Positions 1 through 9,388 are shown, counted from the stretch's first letter. The stretch: DNA of 64,000 nucleotides from Thermoflexus sp042408815 (GCF_042408815.1 NZ_JBHOQR010000003.1:175867-239866); one strand, 5' to 3'. The notes: generated from the sequence alone by a model not told the origin. A program made the numbers and translations.

Positions 1-2
1 CG

Positions 3-1235
3 CCCCCATCAACGCCCACTCCAGCCTTCCCGGCCCGATGGGCAGTCACCCCTACTCCCCTTCCCGGGGTCTCTCGGGGAAGCCTGGAGGGGATCCCGGA
101 GCCCCGCCCGCCTCTGGCCTTTCCGCCCAGACGGGTGAACCTGCTGTTGCTGGGGAGCGATCGGCAGCCTGGGGAGCGGATCGGGCGAACGGATACGATC
201 CTCTTTGTCTCGATTGATCCGGATGAGCCCTCGGTGCGGTTGCTCAGCATCCCGCGGGATCTTTGGGTCTATATCCCCGGCTGGGGGCTCAACAAGATCA
301 ACACCGCCTATGTCCATGGGGAGCTGGCCCGTTATCCGGGTGGGGGCTATGGCCTGCTTCAGGATACGCTTCGTTACAATCTGGGGCTGACCGCTCACGG
401 CTATGCCCTGGTGGATTTCGATGGGATGCGGACGATCATCGACGCCCTGGGCGGAGTGGATGTGAACGTCCGATGCCCGCTGTATGATGTGTTCCCCGAT
501 CCCGACAACCCGGCGATTACCGGCACACTCGCCCTGCCCGCGCCGGGCCGTTACCATCTGGATGGCCAGCAGGCCCTGTGGTATATGCGGTCCCGATATT
601 CGACCAGCGATTTCGACCGCTCGCGCCGGCAGCAGCAGGTGCTGGAAGGATTGCTGGATCGCATGAAGGAAGGCGGGTGGCTCTGGCGCGTCCCATCCCT
701 TTGGTCCGGGATCCGCCAGACGGTGCAGACAGATCTGGGGTTGGAGGAAGCGCTCTGGCTGGCTTCCATCGGGGCGCGCCTGGATCGGAGACGCATCGCC
801 CGGGGATGGTTGCATCCGGTTCTGGCTCCCCGCATGATCTCCACCACTGTGGGGAGCAATCTGTTTGTTTACCTGCCGACGGAGCAGGCGTATTCCTACC
901 TGGAGCAATTCCTGCTGGGCCCATTGCTCGCAGAAGCTTTGCCCATTGCGCGAGTGGAGATCATCAACGCCAGTGGGAATCCCTCTTATGGGGAGATGGC
1001 CGCGGAGATCCTGCGGGAGGCCGGGTTTCAGGCCGTCCGGATGGTGGAGGCGGCGCCGGATGGACAGCCTACGCGGGTGATCGCCACAAGCTCCGCCGGA
1101 TCCTCCACGGCCGCTTCGGCGCTCCTGCGGGCCTTCCGGCTGCCGAGGTCCCGTCTCGAAGTTTCCCTTGAGCCGGGCGCGGAAGCCCCCTATCGGGTCT
1201 GGTTGGGGGATGACTTCAACCCGTGCGTCCGATAG
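3..1235 (+). CDS. LytR-CpsA-Psr (LCP) family protein, 5' end outside window
   Basis: LCP proteins transfer undecaprenyl-linked glycopolymers onto peptidoglycan at the outer face of the membrane. The reading frame is open to the left edge, so the N-terminal membrane anchor is missing. A GTG at 135 is an internal candidate start, but it lies directly before the conserved core (NLLLLGSD) and is probably not the real one. The core shows the DTILFVSIDP strand, the LSIPRDLWV segment and KINTAYVHGE, which carry the arginine and aspartate residues typical of LCP catalytic sites. RSRYSTSDFDRSRRQQQVL follows. From about residue 270 (counted from GTG 135) a LytR_C-like domain begins (VEIINASG). The gene overlaps the end of a reverse-strand lipoprotein remnant by 46 bases. 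The family call is secure; the exact substrate polymer is not known. Confidence 0.88.
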   Translation, partial: PPSTPTPAFPARWAVTPTPLPGVSRGSLEGIPEPRPPLAFPPRRVNLLLLGSDRQPGERIGRTDTILFVSIDPDEPSVRLLSIPRDLWVYIPGWGLNKINTAYVHGELARYPGGGYGLLQDTLRYNLGLTAHGYALVDFDGMRTIIDALGGVDVNVRCPLYDVFPDPDNPAITGTLALPAPGRYHLDGQQALWYMRSRYSTSDFDRSRRQQQVLEGLLDRMKEGGWLWRVPSLWSGIRQTVQTDLGLEEALWLASIGARLDRRRIARGWLHPVLAPRMISTTVGSNLFVYLPTEQAYSYLEQFLLGPLLAEALPIARVEIINASGNPSYGEMAAEILREAGFQAVRMVEAAPDGQPTRVIATSSAGSSTAASALLRAFRLPRSRLEVSLEPGAEAPYRVWLGDDFNPCVR

Positions 1236-1723
1236 GCACGCCAGCGCTCCGGGGATGCATTTGTTTGGTGGATCAATTCGCCGACATCAGGAGGCATGGC
1301 CTGCGGGGTTCTCGTCCGCCCCATCAGGAAGTTACGGTAGGGGATGTCCTTACAGTTCAGGTCCAGCGGCGGCGGTGGGATGCAGACGGTGGGGTAGGCC
1401 GGATAGAGGCGTTTGGCGCCGGGGATTCCCTGTAGGGTATCCGAGGAGATCTCCGGCGCGGCCGTCGGTCGGGGCATCCGGGTGGCGGTGAAGGCCGGCG
1501 TCGGAGGTGGGGAAGGGGAGACGGTTGAGGTGGCGGTCGGGGTCCGCGTCGCTGTTGCCGGGAACGTCGGAGAGGGAACGGGGGAAGGCGAGGGCTGTCG
1601 GGTGGGGCTGGATGCTGGCGCCACCGTTGGCGCGGCGGGAGTGGGAAAGGTGGGCGCCGCCGGCGTCGGCCCGGCGCAGGCGGAGACGGAAAGGGTGATA
1701 GATAGCGGGTTTCCCTATTTCAT
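1190..1723 (-). pseudogene. Lipoprotein gene remnant with amber codon 3 and aberrant C-terminus
   Basis: An ATG at 1723-1721 overlaps the TGA of the upstream methyltransferase gene (ATGA), the usual sign of translational coupling. Codon 2 is lysine, but codon 3 is TAG. The frame then continues open with a short hydrophobic stretch and a lipobox-like end (LSVSAC), then a long Pro/Thr/Ala/Ser linker and a two-cysteine segment (TVCIPPPPLDLNCKDIPYRN). This last segment resembles small extracellular modules that usually end in an Asp-rich, Cys-containing tail. Here that tail is absent and the frame runs on into unrelated sequence overlapping the LCP gene. Translation could only restart at the GTG at 1624, which would lack the signal sequence. 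The amber codon and lost tail suggest decay, but a sequencing error in codon 3 cannot be excluded. Confidence 0.55.
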
Positions 1724-2517
1724 TTCCGCTCGAAGAACATCACATATTCGTGCTTGAAGATGTAAAAATTCCCCTTGAGGGCGCGATAGCGCCAGAGGTG
1801 ATACTGGCCGCGCTTGCCCCGGTTCTCCTGGATGTCTTTGACGCAGATGCTCTTCAGGCGGAACCCGTGCCGCAGCACCCGTTCCATGGTCCGGAAGCCC
1901 AGGGGCACCCATTCCCCCTGCGTGTATTTGTCCCCGATCACCAGCACCAGAAACCGCCCCCGGTCCAGGAGGGGGGCGAAATTTCCCACCACTCGCTCGA
2001 AGGCCTCATAGAAGGCCTCCTCCGTGGGCGCGCTGGAGAGATCGCGCGGGTCGGCGCTGAACCGGATGATGTCATGATAGGGCGGATGCAGGATCAGCAG
2101 CTGGGCGCCGGAGAACCCCCAGCAGGCCATCGTCTCCCGGACGCGCTCTACAGTGGCGGGATCCGTGCTGTCTCCGATCTGGAGCTCTGTCTGAACTCCA
2201 TACGGGTTCTCCTCCAGGCCAATGAGCCGGCGGGCCCGTTCGGCTACGCTGGGGACCAGCTCGATGCCGATGGCGAAGCGGCCCAGCCGTTTCGCCTCGA
2301 TGAGGGTGGTGCCCAGCCCGGCGAAGGGATCGATGACCAGCTCCCCTCGACGGGTGAAACGCCGCATGGCCTGGTAGGGGATCTGGGGGACGAAGTTGCC
2401 CCAGTATTCCGGGGTGTGCATCCCATGGTTGGCCCGGGGGCCCAGCAGCCACAGGCTGTCGGTGAGGATGTCCTCGTATTCCTCCCAACGTTCCAGATCC
2501 AGATCGTGGATCGCCAT
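1720..2517 (-). CDS. DNA methyltransferase (N4/N6 amino-methyltransferase type), orphan
   Basis: This 265-residue protein has the SAM-binding motif I DPFAGLGTT (residues about 63-71) followed by EAKRLGRFAIGIE. A catalytic-type motif IV HPPYHDII lies near residues 144-151. Motif I precedes motif IV. The usual first residue of motif IV is D, N or S; here it is H. I chose the ATG at 2517 because GAGGAAA precedes it and because the longer upstream reading is low-complexity. No restriction endonuclease gene is next to it, so it is an orphan enzyme as far as this window shows. It could methylate DNA for regulation or belong to an incomplete restriction system. An RNA substrate is possible but less likely. 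Its stop codon overlaps the start of the decayed lipoprotein gene. Confidence 0.75.
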   Translation of the reverse strand: MAIHDLDLERWEEYEDILTDSLWLLGPRANHGMHTPEYWGNFVPQIPYQAMRRFTRRGELVIDPFAGLGTTLIEAKRLGRFAIGIELVPSVAERARRLIGLEENPYGVQTELQIGDSTDPATVERVRETMACWGFSGAQLLILHPPYHDIIRFSADPRDLSSAPTEEAFYEAFERVVGNFAPLLDRGRFLVLVIGDKYTQGEWVPLGFRTMERVLRHGFRLKSICVKDIQENRGKRGQYHLWRYRALKGNFYIFKHEYVMFFERK

Positions 2518-2973
2518 CGTTTTCCTCATCTCCATCGTCCGACGGCTGTCTCCAGGCCCCGCCCGGAGCGCGGCAGGCGACGGACATCTGCCCTCTGCAG
2601 CACGCGACCCGGAAGCCATGTCTCAGCGATCCCGGCCTCCTAATTATGGTAAATTCAGACCCATGGGGGGACAAGACCTGAGGGATTCTGTTCGCTCCCT
2701 GCGTGGCTCCCGCCGGAGGGGTGGAATCTTCCTTATTTGGCCTCCATCACGCAGAATTTCCACCGCCTCTCCTCTCGTGTCCCGCGGCCCACGGAACGCG
2801 ATCCAGTCCGCCAAGGCTGCCCAGAGTGCGCACATCCTCCGATTCCAGGCGCATGCGCTATAGCGTTGGGCCCGTTCGGCCCTGAATGTCCTGATAAAAG
2901 GGTCAGCGGCGTCCTTTTTCACTATAATTAAAACTCGTTTTAGGACCTACAAGTCCACGGAGGGAGGGATCCG
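2518..2973. promoter_or_regulatory. Intergenic region with putative smc promoter
   Basis: This 456-base gap separates the divergent methyltransferase and smc genes. A perfect TATAAT lies at 2923-2928 in an AT-rich patch (2919-2940), a plausible -10 element for smc, though no good -35 box is visible 16-18 bases upstream. A 12-mer ACCTACAAGTCC at 2945-2956 sits just before the smc ribosome site (GGAGGGAGGG) and recurs upstream of csaA. The rest, 2540-2900, holds nothing I can support as a gene. Confidence 0.45.
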
Positions 2974-5900
2974 GTGCGACTCCAGGCGATCGAGCTGCAT
3001 GGCTTCAAGAGCTTCGCCGATCCCACCCGCCTCGAGTTCCCGGGGCCGGTGACGGTGATCGTGGGCCCCAATGGGAGCGGCAAAAGCAACATCGCGGAGG
3101 CCATCCGCTGGGTCCTCGGGGAGCAGAGCCTCTCCACCCTCCGGGTCCGGCGGGGGGAGGATCTGATTTTTGCGGGCAGCGATCAGCGGCCCCGCGCCGG
3201 GATGGCGGAGGTTACCCTGATTTTCGATAACACCGATGGCGCGCTCCCGCTGGAATTCACAGAGATCGCCCTCACCCGCCGGGTCTACCGGGATGGGGAA
3301 GGCGAATACTTGCTGAACGGGAACCGGGTGCGCTTGCGGGACATCCAGGAGCTCCTGGGGTCCACTCCCTTGGCACGGCGGACTTACACGGTGATCGGGC
3401 AGGGGGTGGTGGATGAGGTGCTCCGGATGCGGCCGGAGGAGCGCCGGGCGCTCTTCGAGGAGGCAGCAGGGATCGCCCTCTACCGCATGAAGCGCGAGGA
3501 AGCGCTGCGGCGCCTGGAGGCCACCCGGCAGAACCTGGCCCGGGTCCGCGATCTGCTCGCGGAGATCACCCCGCGGATGAACAGCCTCCGCCGCCACGCG
3601 GAACGGGCCTGCCAGTATGAGGCGCTCCGCTCTCAGCTCAAAGAACAGTGGCGCCGCTGGGCCGCCCGCCGGATGGCCCGGCTCCGGGAAAGCCTGGAGG
3701 CCGCCCGCCAGGCTCTGGCGGAGGCGGAGGCTGAATGGGCCCAGCATCAGGACCGCCAGGCCCTCGCGGAACAGCATGCCCTGGCGATCCGGGAGCGGAT
3801 CCGCCGCCTCCAGGCGACGCTGGCCGAGCTGGAAGCCACGCGGGAAAAGCTCCAGCAGGAAGCCGCCGCGATCCAGGAGCAGCTGCAGGCTGTGGAGAAG
3901 GGACTTCAGGCGCTCGTGGAACAGGAGAAAGCTCGTCGGGAGCAATACGAAGCCCTCCAGGCCCGTCGGAGGGCCCTGGCCTCTATGCGCGAGACGCTGG
4001 AGGCGGAACAGGCGGCGCTCGAAAGCCAGCTCCAGACCCTCCGGGAGCGGCGGCACGCCCTGGAGGCCCTCTACGAGGAGCGGCGCGGGCGCGCGGAGGA
4101 CCTACGCCGGCAACGCGCGGCGCTTCAAGAGGCCCTGCGCCAGCTGGAGGAAGAGAATGCCCGGATCACTCGCCGCCGGGCTGCGCTGGAGGAGTCCCTT
4201 GCGGAGCTGGAAAAGTGGGCCGCCCAGCAAAGGGCGCTGCGCGCCCACAAGATCCAGGAGCAGACGGCTCGGCTTCAGGAGCAGGAGCGGATCCGCGAGG
4301 AGCTGCGCGCCGTATCTTCTACCCTGGAGGAGCTGGAGCGCCAGCGCGCCCGGGTCCGCCTTCAGCTGGATGAAGTCGAGGCGGAAGTGGAACGGGCCCG
4401 GGAGGCGGCCGCTCAGGCCCGCGCTCGGCAGGATTACTGGCAGGCTTACCTAGAAAACGTTCTTCGCCATCGAGCGGAACCGGAAGGGGGGGACACGGAT
4501 CTGCAGGCCTTGCTCTCAGCGAACCTCCCCGGAGTGGTGGGCCGGTTGATCGACTTCCTGGAGATCGAGCCCGGCTGGGAGACGGCCGCGGCCGCGATGC
4601 TGGGACCGCTCCTCCAAGCCCTGGTGGTTCGGGATGCAGCGGCCCTAGAGCCCCTCCGACCCTGGGTTCGCCGCAGCCTCCCGGTGGTGGTCCTGGAGGC
4701 GTTGCGCGTCGAGCGGAGGCCAGGGATTCGCGGGCGTATCCGGGAGGGGATCGCTTTCCCCACAGGCAGGCCGGCCCTTCCGGCTCGCCCGGCGATAGCG
4801 GTCCTGCGGGCGCGGGAGCCTCGCCTGCAGGCCTGGCTGGAGCGCCATCTGGAAGGGATATGGCTGACGGATACCTGGGAGCAGGCGGTCGCCCTCTGGC
4901 CCCGGATGCCCCGCGCGGCGCAGATCCTCACCCGGGATGGCGAGCGGATCGGAGGGGAGGGGATCCTGTGGATCGGCCGATACACGGCTCCCGAGGTGGT
5001 GTGGCTGGCCCAGGAGTGGGCGTGGCGATCGCTTCCAGAACAGCTGGAAGCTGCCCGACAGGCATCCCGTCAGGCCGAAGAGGCCCTCCAGGCGAGCCTG
5101 GCCCACTGGAAACAGGTCCATGAGGAGTGGGTGGCTCTGGAGGAAGCATATCGGGCTGCCCAGGCCCGTCGGGAGGAGCTGCAGCGTCGGATCCACGCGC
5201 TGGAGGCGGAGCTTCAGGACATCGCCCGATCGCTGTCGTCGCTGGAACACGATATCGCGGCAGGGGATCCGCAGCGGGCGCAGATGGAGGCGGAATATGA
5301 GGAGCTGGGGCGCCGCCTGGGATCGCTCCAGGAGGGGCACCGGGCGTTGGAGGCGGCGCGGGAAGAGGTCAACCGGGCCATCGCCGCGCTGGGCCTCGAG
5401 CTGATCGAGGCGGACATGGCCCGTCTGCAGGCGGAGGAACGGTGGCTGGAAGAGCAGCGCCGTCGGGTGGAGGAGCGGATCGCCCAGCATGAAGAGGCCA
5501 TGCGGGCGGTGGAGGCGGAGGAGGCAAGGCGCTCGATGGAAGCGGACGATGCCATGCGCGCGGCCCTGGAGGGGGAGCGGGAGCTGTTGCAGCGTCTGCG
5601 CCAGGAGCTCGCCGCCCGCCTGCAGGATATGGAAGCGCAGCGGGCCCAAGCGATGGCTGAGCTCCTGGAAGCGGAATCGGCGTTCGAAGCAGCATGGAAG
5701 CAGGTGGAGCAGCTCAGGGAAGCCGGCCGATCGCTGGAGGAGCAAGTCCACGCCGCCCGACTGGAAGTAGTGCGCTGGGAGGGGGAGGTCCACGCCTTTG
5801 AACAGACCCTCCGGGAGGAGTGGCGTCACCTCGATGACTCCGAGATGGATCTGGAGGCATGGATCCAGGAGGCCGAAGCGGCGGAGCCGCTGGAGACGCT

Positions 5901-6558
5901 GGAAGCGCGGGTGGACTCCCTCCGTCAGGCGTTGCGACGCCTGGGGCCGATCCACCCGGAGGCGGCGTCTGAATACGCTGCGCTGCAGGAACGTCATGCC
6001 TTCCTTACGGCCCAGGTTGCGGATCTGGAGGCGGCGGCGGCCTCCTTTCAGCAGACAGTCGTGGCGCTGGACCAGCGGATGCAGCAGGCGTTTAGGGAAA
6101 CCTTCCGGGCCGTGGAGCGCGCCTTCAAGGAGACCTTCGTTGAGCTGTTCGGAGGCGGCAACGCCCGCCTGACGCTCACCGCGGCGGAGAGTTGGGATCA
6201 AGCCGGGGTGGAGATCTTCGTGCGGGTTCCCGGGAAGCGAACCCAGAGCCTCATGATGCTTTCCGGGGGAGAAAAGGCCCTGACCGCCACTGCCCTCATC
6301 TTCGCCCTCCTGAAAGTCCGCCCTTCGCCCTTTGTGGTCCTGGACGAGGCGGACGCGGCGCTGGACGAGGCGAACATCGGGCGGTTTCGGGAAATGATCC
6401 GCCGGCTCTCGGAGCGGACCCAGTTTATCCTCATCAGCCACAACCGGGGCACTGTGGAGGTTGCCGATGTCCTGTATGGGGTGACCTTGCGTCCGGATGG
6501 CGCCTCGCAGGTTCTCAGCCTCCGCCTGGAGGAAGCGGAGAGGATGATGGCGAAATGA
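2974..6558 (+). CDS. smc: Chromosome segregation protein SMC
   Basis: SMC is the core ATPase of bacterial condensin and organises and separates replicated chromosomes. The 1194 residues match the usual family length. The N-terminal head has Walker A GPNGSGKSN at residues 31-39. Two very long Glu/Arg/Ala-rich coiled coils (about 165-500 and 690-1020) flank a hinge domain around 510-670. The C-terminal head has the ABC signature LMMLSGGEKALTATAL and Walker B FVVLDEADAALDEAN. The GTG start is placed by the GGAGGGAGGG ribosome site ending about 8 bases before it and by the typical N-terminus (LQAIELHGFKSF). The partners scpA and scpB are not in the window. Confidence 0.97.
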   Translation: MRLQAIELHGFKSFADPTRLEFPGPVTVIVGPNGSGKSNIAEAIRWVLGEQSLSTLRVRRGEDLIFAGSDQRPRAGMAEVTLIFDNTDGALPLEFTEIALTRRVYRDGEGEYLLNGNRVRLRDIQELLGSTPLARRTYTVIGQGVVDEVLRMRPEERRALFEEAAGIALYRMKREEALRRLEATRQNLARVRDLLAEITPRMNSLRRHAERACQYEALRSQLKEQWRRWAARRMARLRESLEAARQALAEAEAEWAQHQDRQALAEQHALAIRERIRRLQATLAELEATREKLQQEAAAIQEQLQAVEKGLQALVEQEKARREQYEALQARRRALASMRETLEAEQAALESQLQTLRERRHALEALYEERRGRAEDLRRQRAALQEALRQLEEENARITRRRAALEESLAELEKWAAQQRALRAHKIQEQTARLQEQERIREELRAVSSTLEELERQRARVRLQLDEVEAEVERAREAAAQARARQDYWQAYLENVLRHRAEPEGGDTDLQALLSANLPGVVGRLIDFLEIEPGWETAAAAMLGPLLQALVVRDAAALEPLRPWVRRSLPVVVLEALRVERRPGIRGRIREGIAFPTGRPALPARPAIAVLRAREPRLQAWLERHLEGIWLTDTWEQAVALWPRMPRAAQILTRDGERIGGEGILWIGRYTAPEVVWLAQEWAWRSLPEQLEAARQASRQAEEALQASLAHWKQVHEEWVALEEAYRAAQARREELQRRIHALEAELQDIARSLSSLEHDIAAGDPQRAQMEAEYEELGRRLGSLQEGHRALEAAREEVNRAIAALGLELIEADMARLQAEERWLEEQRRRVEERIAQHEEAMRAVEAEEARRSMEADDAMRAALEGERELLQRLRQELAARLQDMEAQRAQAMAELLEAESAFEAAWKQVEQLREAGRSLEEQVHAARLEVVRWEGEVHAFEQTLREEWRHLDDSEMDLEAWIQEAEAAEPLETLEARVDSLRQALRRLGPIHPEAASEYAALQERHAFLTAQVADLEAAAASFQQTVVALDQRMQQAFRETFRAVERAFKETFVELFGGGNARLTLTAAESWDQAGVEIFVRVPGKRTQSLMMLSGGEKALTATALIFALLKVRPSPFVVLDEADAALDEANIGRFREMIRRLSERTQFILISHNRGTVEVADVLYGVTLRPDGASQVLSLRLEEAERMMAK

Positions 6559-6582
6559 GGGCGGCTTTCCCTCGGGGGCTGG

Positions 6583-6763
6583 ACAAGGCGCCTTCGATGT
6601 CCCCCTCAGCGTCCCATTTGGCAAGCTCCTCTTCCGGTGGTGGTTCGAAAAACGCCTCTATAGCTTGTGCGACTCCTTGCTCGTGGATCATACGGAGAAA
6701 GCTCGCGCTTTCCATGGTTGGAAAGCTATACCGCTCGGCCTGGGTCCAGGGGTCCGAGGCCGG
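6583..6763 (-). pseudogene. Unrecognised coding fragment downstream of smc
   Basis: Between the convergent smc and phospholipase D-like genes, the reverse strand carries an open stretch reading about DPWTQAERYSFPTMES, then FLRMIHEQGVAQAIEAFFE and EEELAKWDAEG. Its composition looks like genuine protein, unlike the Arg/Pro/Gly-rich antisense frames nearby. An ATG at 6715 is available but has no ribosome site. The frame runs on through antisense smc sequence to 6515, which suggests the true end was lost. I do not recognise the family. It may be a relic of an inserted or truncated gene, or a chance open frame. Confidence 0.25.
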
Positions 6764-6775
6764 GGTTTCCTTCGT

Positions 6776-9226
6776 TCAGCGAGGGACCAGGCCGGGCGAG
6801 GGGAACGCCTGGATCCGCCAGTCGGCGCATGAGTCCGTATCCCGGTTCGCCGGGAAGCGCTCCAGGCTCTGGCCCCGAGGTGGGGCGGGGCAACGCGGCG
6901 CGCTTCCCCATTCCACCCGATCGATCTCCCCCTCCGGTCCGATCAGAACGACCTCATCCTGGGTGTTGTTTAGGTTCCACGAGCCTCGCCCCCAGCTGGG
7001 GTCCGGGATGAGATCCGGGACCCGCGGATCCATCCCTGCCAGCTCGAAGTCCGGGAGAACCCCATAGCGGGCGGAGAACGCCTGGGCCGACACGGCCACC
7101 ACGATGACCTGCCCGGGCCCGAGGACTGTTCCGGCGGGAAAGCGATACATCCCTTCGTAGTCCCCCGGGGTCGCCGCGTCGCCGATCCTATAGCCTGAGA
7201 GATCCAGCGGGACGCCGTCCGGATGATACAGCTCCACCCACTCTTCGTTCGGATCGATCCCTGGGGCGTTGACCAGCACCTCGCTGATCAGCAGGTGGGG
7301 TGGCCGGTAGCCGTGAAAGACCAGAGGGAGATACACCTTGGGCCGGGAGAGTTCCCAGTCGAAGCGGAACAGTTCACTCAGGGCGGCGAACCCCTCCTCC
7401 GATCGGAAGAAAAGCGTTAGCTCCCGGTTCAGCTTGTGAGAAGTCTCGGTGCCATTGGCCGAGCTCAGGAGGATATAGGGCTCCCCCCGGAGGCGGATGA
7501 GGGTCATTTTGTTATGCAGGCCTCGCCCGCCCGGGTTCCCCAGGCGCGCCTGGAAGGTGTCGGAAAGGGTGGGGCGGAGCGTTCGCAGGGTTTCGATCCA
7601 CGCGATCGTCGCCGCGTTGTTGCGGGGTGCTGTGGGATCATCGTAAAAGCGATCCAGCAGCAGGCGCACCGATGCGCCGCGATCCGCTGCTTCGATCAGC
7701 GCGGTGAGGTAGAGATTGGGGGAGATGATGGGAGCACTGGCCGGATCGGCGGCGCCCGGTCCCCACCAGGCCGGCACCGTCAGCTGTTGGGCTTCGATTC
7801 GATCTCCCGCGCCCGCTTCCCGGAGCAGCGGCCACAGGCCCGCATTTAGGTTCAGCATCCCCTCCGGCCCGACGATGAGGGTGAGATCCGTCGCGGTGAT
7901 CGGGATCGGTTCCGGGAAACGGACCGGGTAAGCGCTCCCGCCCAGGGTGAGGGGTGGGGTGTAGGTCGGTGGGGGATTTTCCGTCAGCGGCGCCACATCC
8001 CGGAAGATCGAAGCCGTATCCTGGCGGAATAGTTCGTTCAGAAAGGCGGCGGCCTCAGGGGATTCGAACGCCGCCAGCACGCCCCGCTGGCCATCCGTGC
8101 CATCCCCCTTCGGATCATCTGGCATGGCCCGCGGACTCAGGTTCTCCGTCCCGATCAGCACCCCCTGGTCATCCCGGACCAGGAACTTGGCGTGGGCGTA
8201 GGCGTAGCGGCGTAATGCGGGCGGGATCGCCGCCGGCGCGTTCCGCATGATCAGGCACTGGCCGCCCGCCTCGCGCAGAAGCCGGCAGGCATAGCGTTCA
8301 TCGTCCGTGATCCCACCGGGGGGCGTTCCTTCCAGGAGCAGAGTGACGGAGACGCCCCGCTGCGCGGCCGCGGCCAGCCGCTCGGCCAGCCGGGGATGCT
8401 CAAAGGTGAACATCTCCCCGCGGATGGAAACCCGAGCGCCGTCGATCCAGGCAGCGACGGCCTCGAAGGCGTGATCGGGAGCCACGATGAGCGTCATCGG
8501 GATCATCCCGGTGATCCGCAGCGGCCGTTCATAGCGTTCCGGCGCCCATCCCGGGAAGCGGACCCGGCGCCCCTGCCATGGATCCCGGGCATCGCTGGCC
8601 CAGTCGTCCGCGGTGTCCGTGTCGATGGGAAGCCCTGTAGAAGGATCCAAGCGGCGGACCAGGATCCGACCTTCGCTCCGGGCGCCCGGGATGCTGTAAA
8701 CCCGAACCCGAGGACCGTGCCATCCGATAGTCTCCGTGTAGCCTTCGCCGTAAAGCACTGCGTCGACCAGTGCCCCGGCGGAATCCCGAAGCACGACCTC
8801 ATCGCCGGAATTTGCGAAGCCGGGCCACACCCCGCTCACCGGGCGCACTGTCTCCAGGCCGTCAGTGAAGACGGCGGCGTCCGGCGGATGCCCAAAGGCC
8901 ATTGTGAAGGAAAGCGCGTGGTGAGCCACCCAGATCGACGTCCCCGGGGTAATTGTGAACCCCAAGGGGAACCTCAGCCCTCCCGTTCCCGTCAGGCGGT
9001 CGCGCAGGCTCCATCCGCTCAGATCAACAGGCCCTGGGCCGAGAGCGGTCAGCTGGACGGCTTCATCGGGCTCGCCGGAGAATATGCCATCGGGATGGAC
9101 CGCGGTGATCCATACCCGGGGGGTTTCCGCCCGGGAGCGTTGGAGGATGGGGGGGAGCAGGGCAAGCAGGATCATTCCGCTCAGGCCCAGAAGCGCCGTC
9201 AGGATCAGACGCGGGATTCGAGGCAT
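6776..9226 (-). CDS. Secreted phospholipase D-like protein with two lamin-tail domains
   Basis: The ATG at 9226 has an excellent ribosome site (GGAGGAGC) and begins an N-terminal membrane/signal segment (LILTALLGLSGMILLALL). The 816-residue protein reads in order: lamin-tail-like beta domain (about 35-170); a first PLD half with the HxK motif HAKFLVRDD and downstream GTENLS (about 350-365); a second PLD half with LHNKMTLIRL and SSANGTE (about 615-640); and a second lamin-tail domain (LLISEVLVNAPG ... EEWVELYHP) to the end. PLD enzymes need two HKD motifs, both present here with K. Lamin-tail domains in bacteria usually accompany extracellular nucleases and hydrolases. The substrate (phospholipid or extracellular DNA) is unknown. 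The final region has two cysteines (PRCPAPP, DSCADW) that could form a disulfide. Confidence 0.8.
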   Translation of the reverse strand: MPRIPRLILTALLGLSGMILLALLPPILQRSRAETPRVWITAVHPDGIFSGEPDEAVQLTALGPGPVDLSGWSLRDRLTGTGGLRFPLGFTITPGTSIWVAHHALSFTMAFGHPPDAAVFTDGLETVRPVSGVWPGFANSGDEVVLRDSAGALVDAVLYGEGYTETIGWHGPRVRVYSIPGARSEGRILVRRLDPSTGLPIDTDTADDWASDARDPWQGRRVRFPGWAPERYERPLRITGMIPMTLIVAPDHAFEAVAAWIDGARVSIRGEMFTFEHPRLAERLAAAAQRGVSVTLLLEGTPPGGITDDERYACRLLREAGGQCLIMRNAPAAIPPALRRYAYAHAKFLVRDDQGVLIGTENLSPRAMPDDPKGDGTDGQRGVLAAFESPEAAAFLNELFRQDTASIFRDVAPLTENPPPTYTPPLTLGGSAYPVRFPEPIPITATDLTLIVGPEGMLNLNAGLWPLLREAGAGDRIEAQQLTVPAWWGPGAADPASAPIISPNLYLTALIEAADRGASVRLLLDRFYDDPTAPRNNAATIAWIETLRTLRPTLSDTFQARLGNPGGRGLHNKMTLIRLRGEPYILLSSANGTETSHKLNRELTLFFRSEEGFAALSELFRFDWELSRPKVYLPLVFHGYRPPHLLISEVLVNAPGIDPNEEWVELYHPDGVPLDLSGYRIGDAATPGDYEGMYRFPAGTVLGPGQVIVVAVSAQAFSARYGVLPDFELAGMDPRVPDLIPDPSWGRGSWNLNNTQDEVVLIGPEGEIDRVEWGSAPRCPAPPRGQSLERFPANRDTDSCADWRIQAFPSPGLVPR

Positions 9227-9388
9227 TGCTCCTCCGGATGATGAGGCTGACGGTGTCCATGAACATGATAGCGGCCGGTTCTCCCTGAGACGGGGGAGTG
9301 GGCGGAGCATCGAAGGCGCTGCACCCGGTCTTCCGATCCTCGTGGGGTAAAATCGACAGCGTAGCTCTCCCCATAGCTGGGGTTGCGC

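Noticed and set aside
2644..2922. Reverse-strand 92-residue gene between the methyltransferase and smc
   Set aside because: Starts at a GTG inside the presumed smc promoter, has no ribosome site and a composition typical of antisense or random frames.
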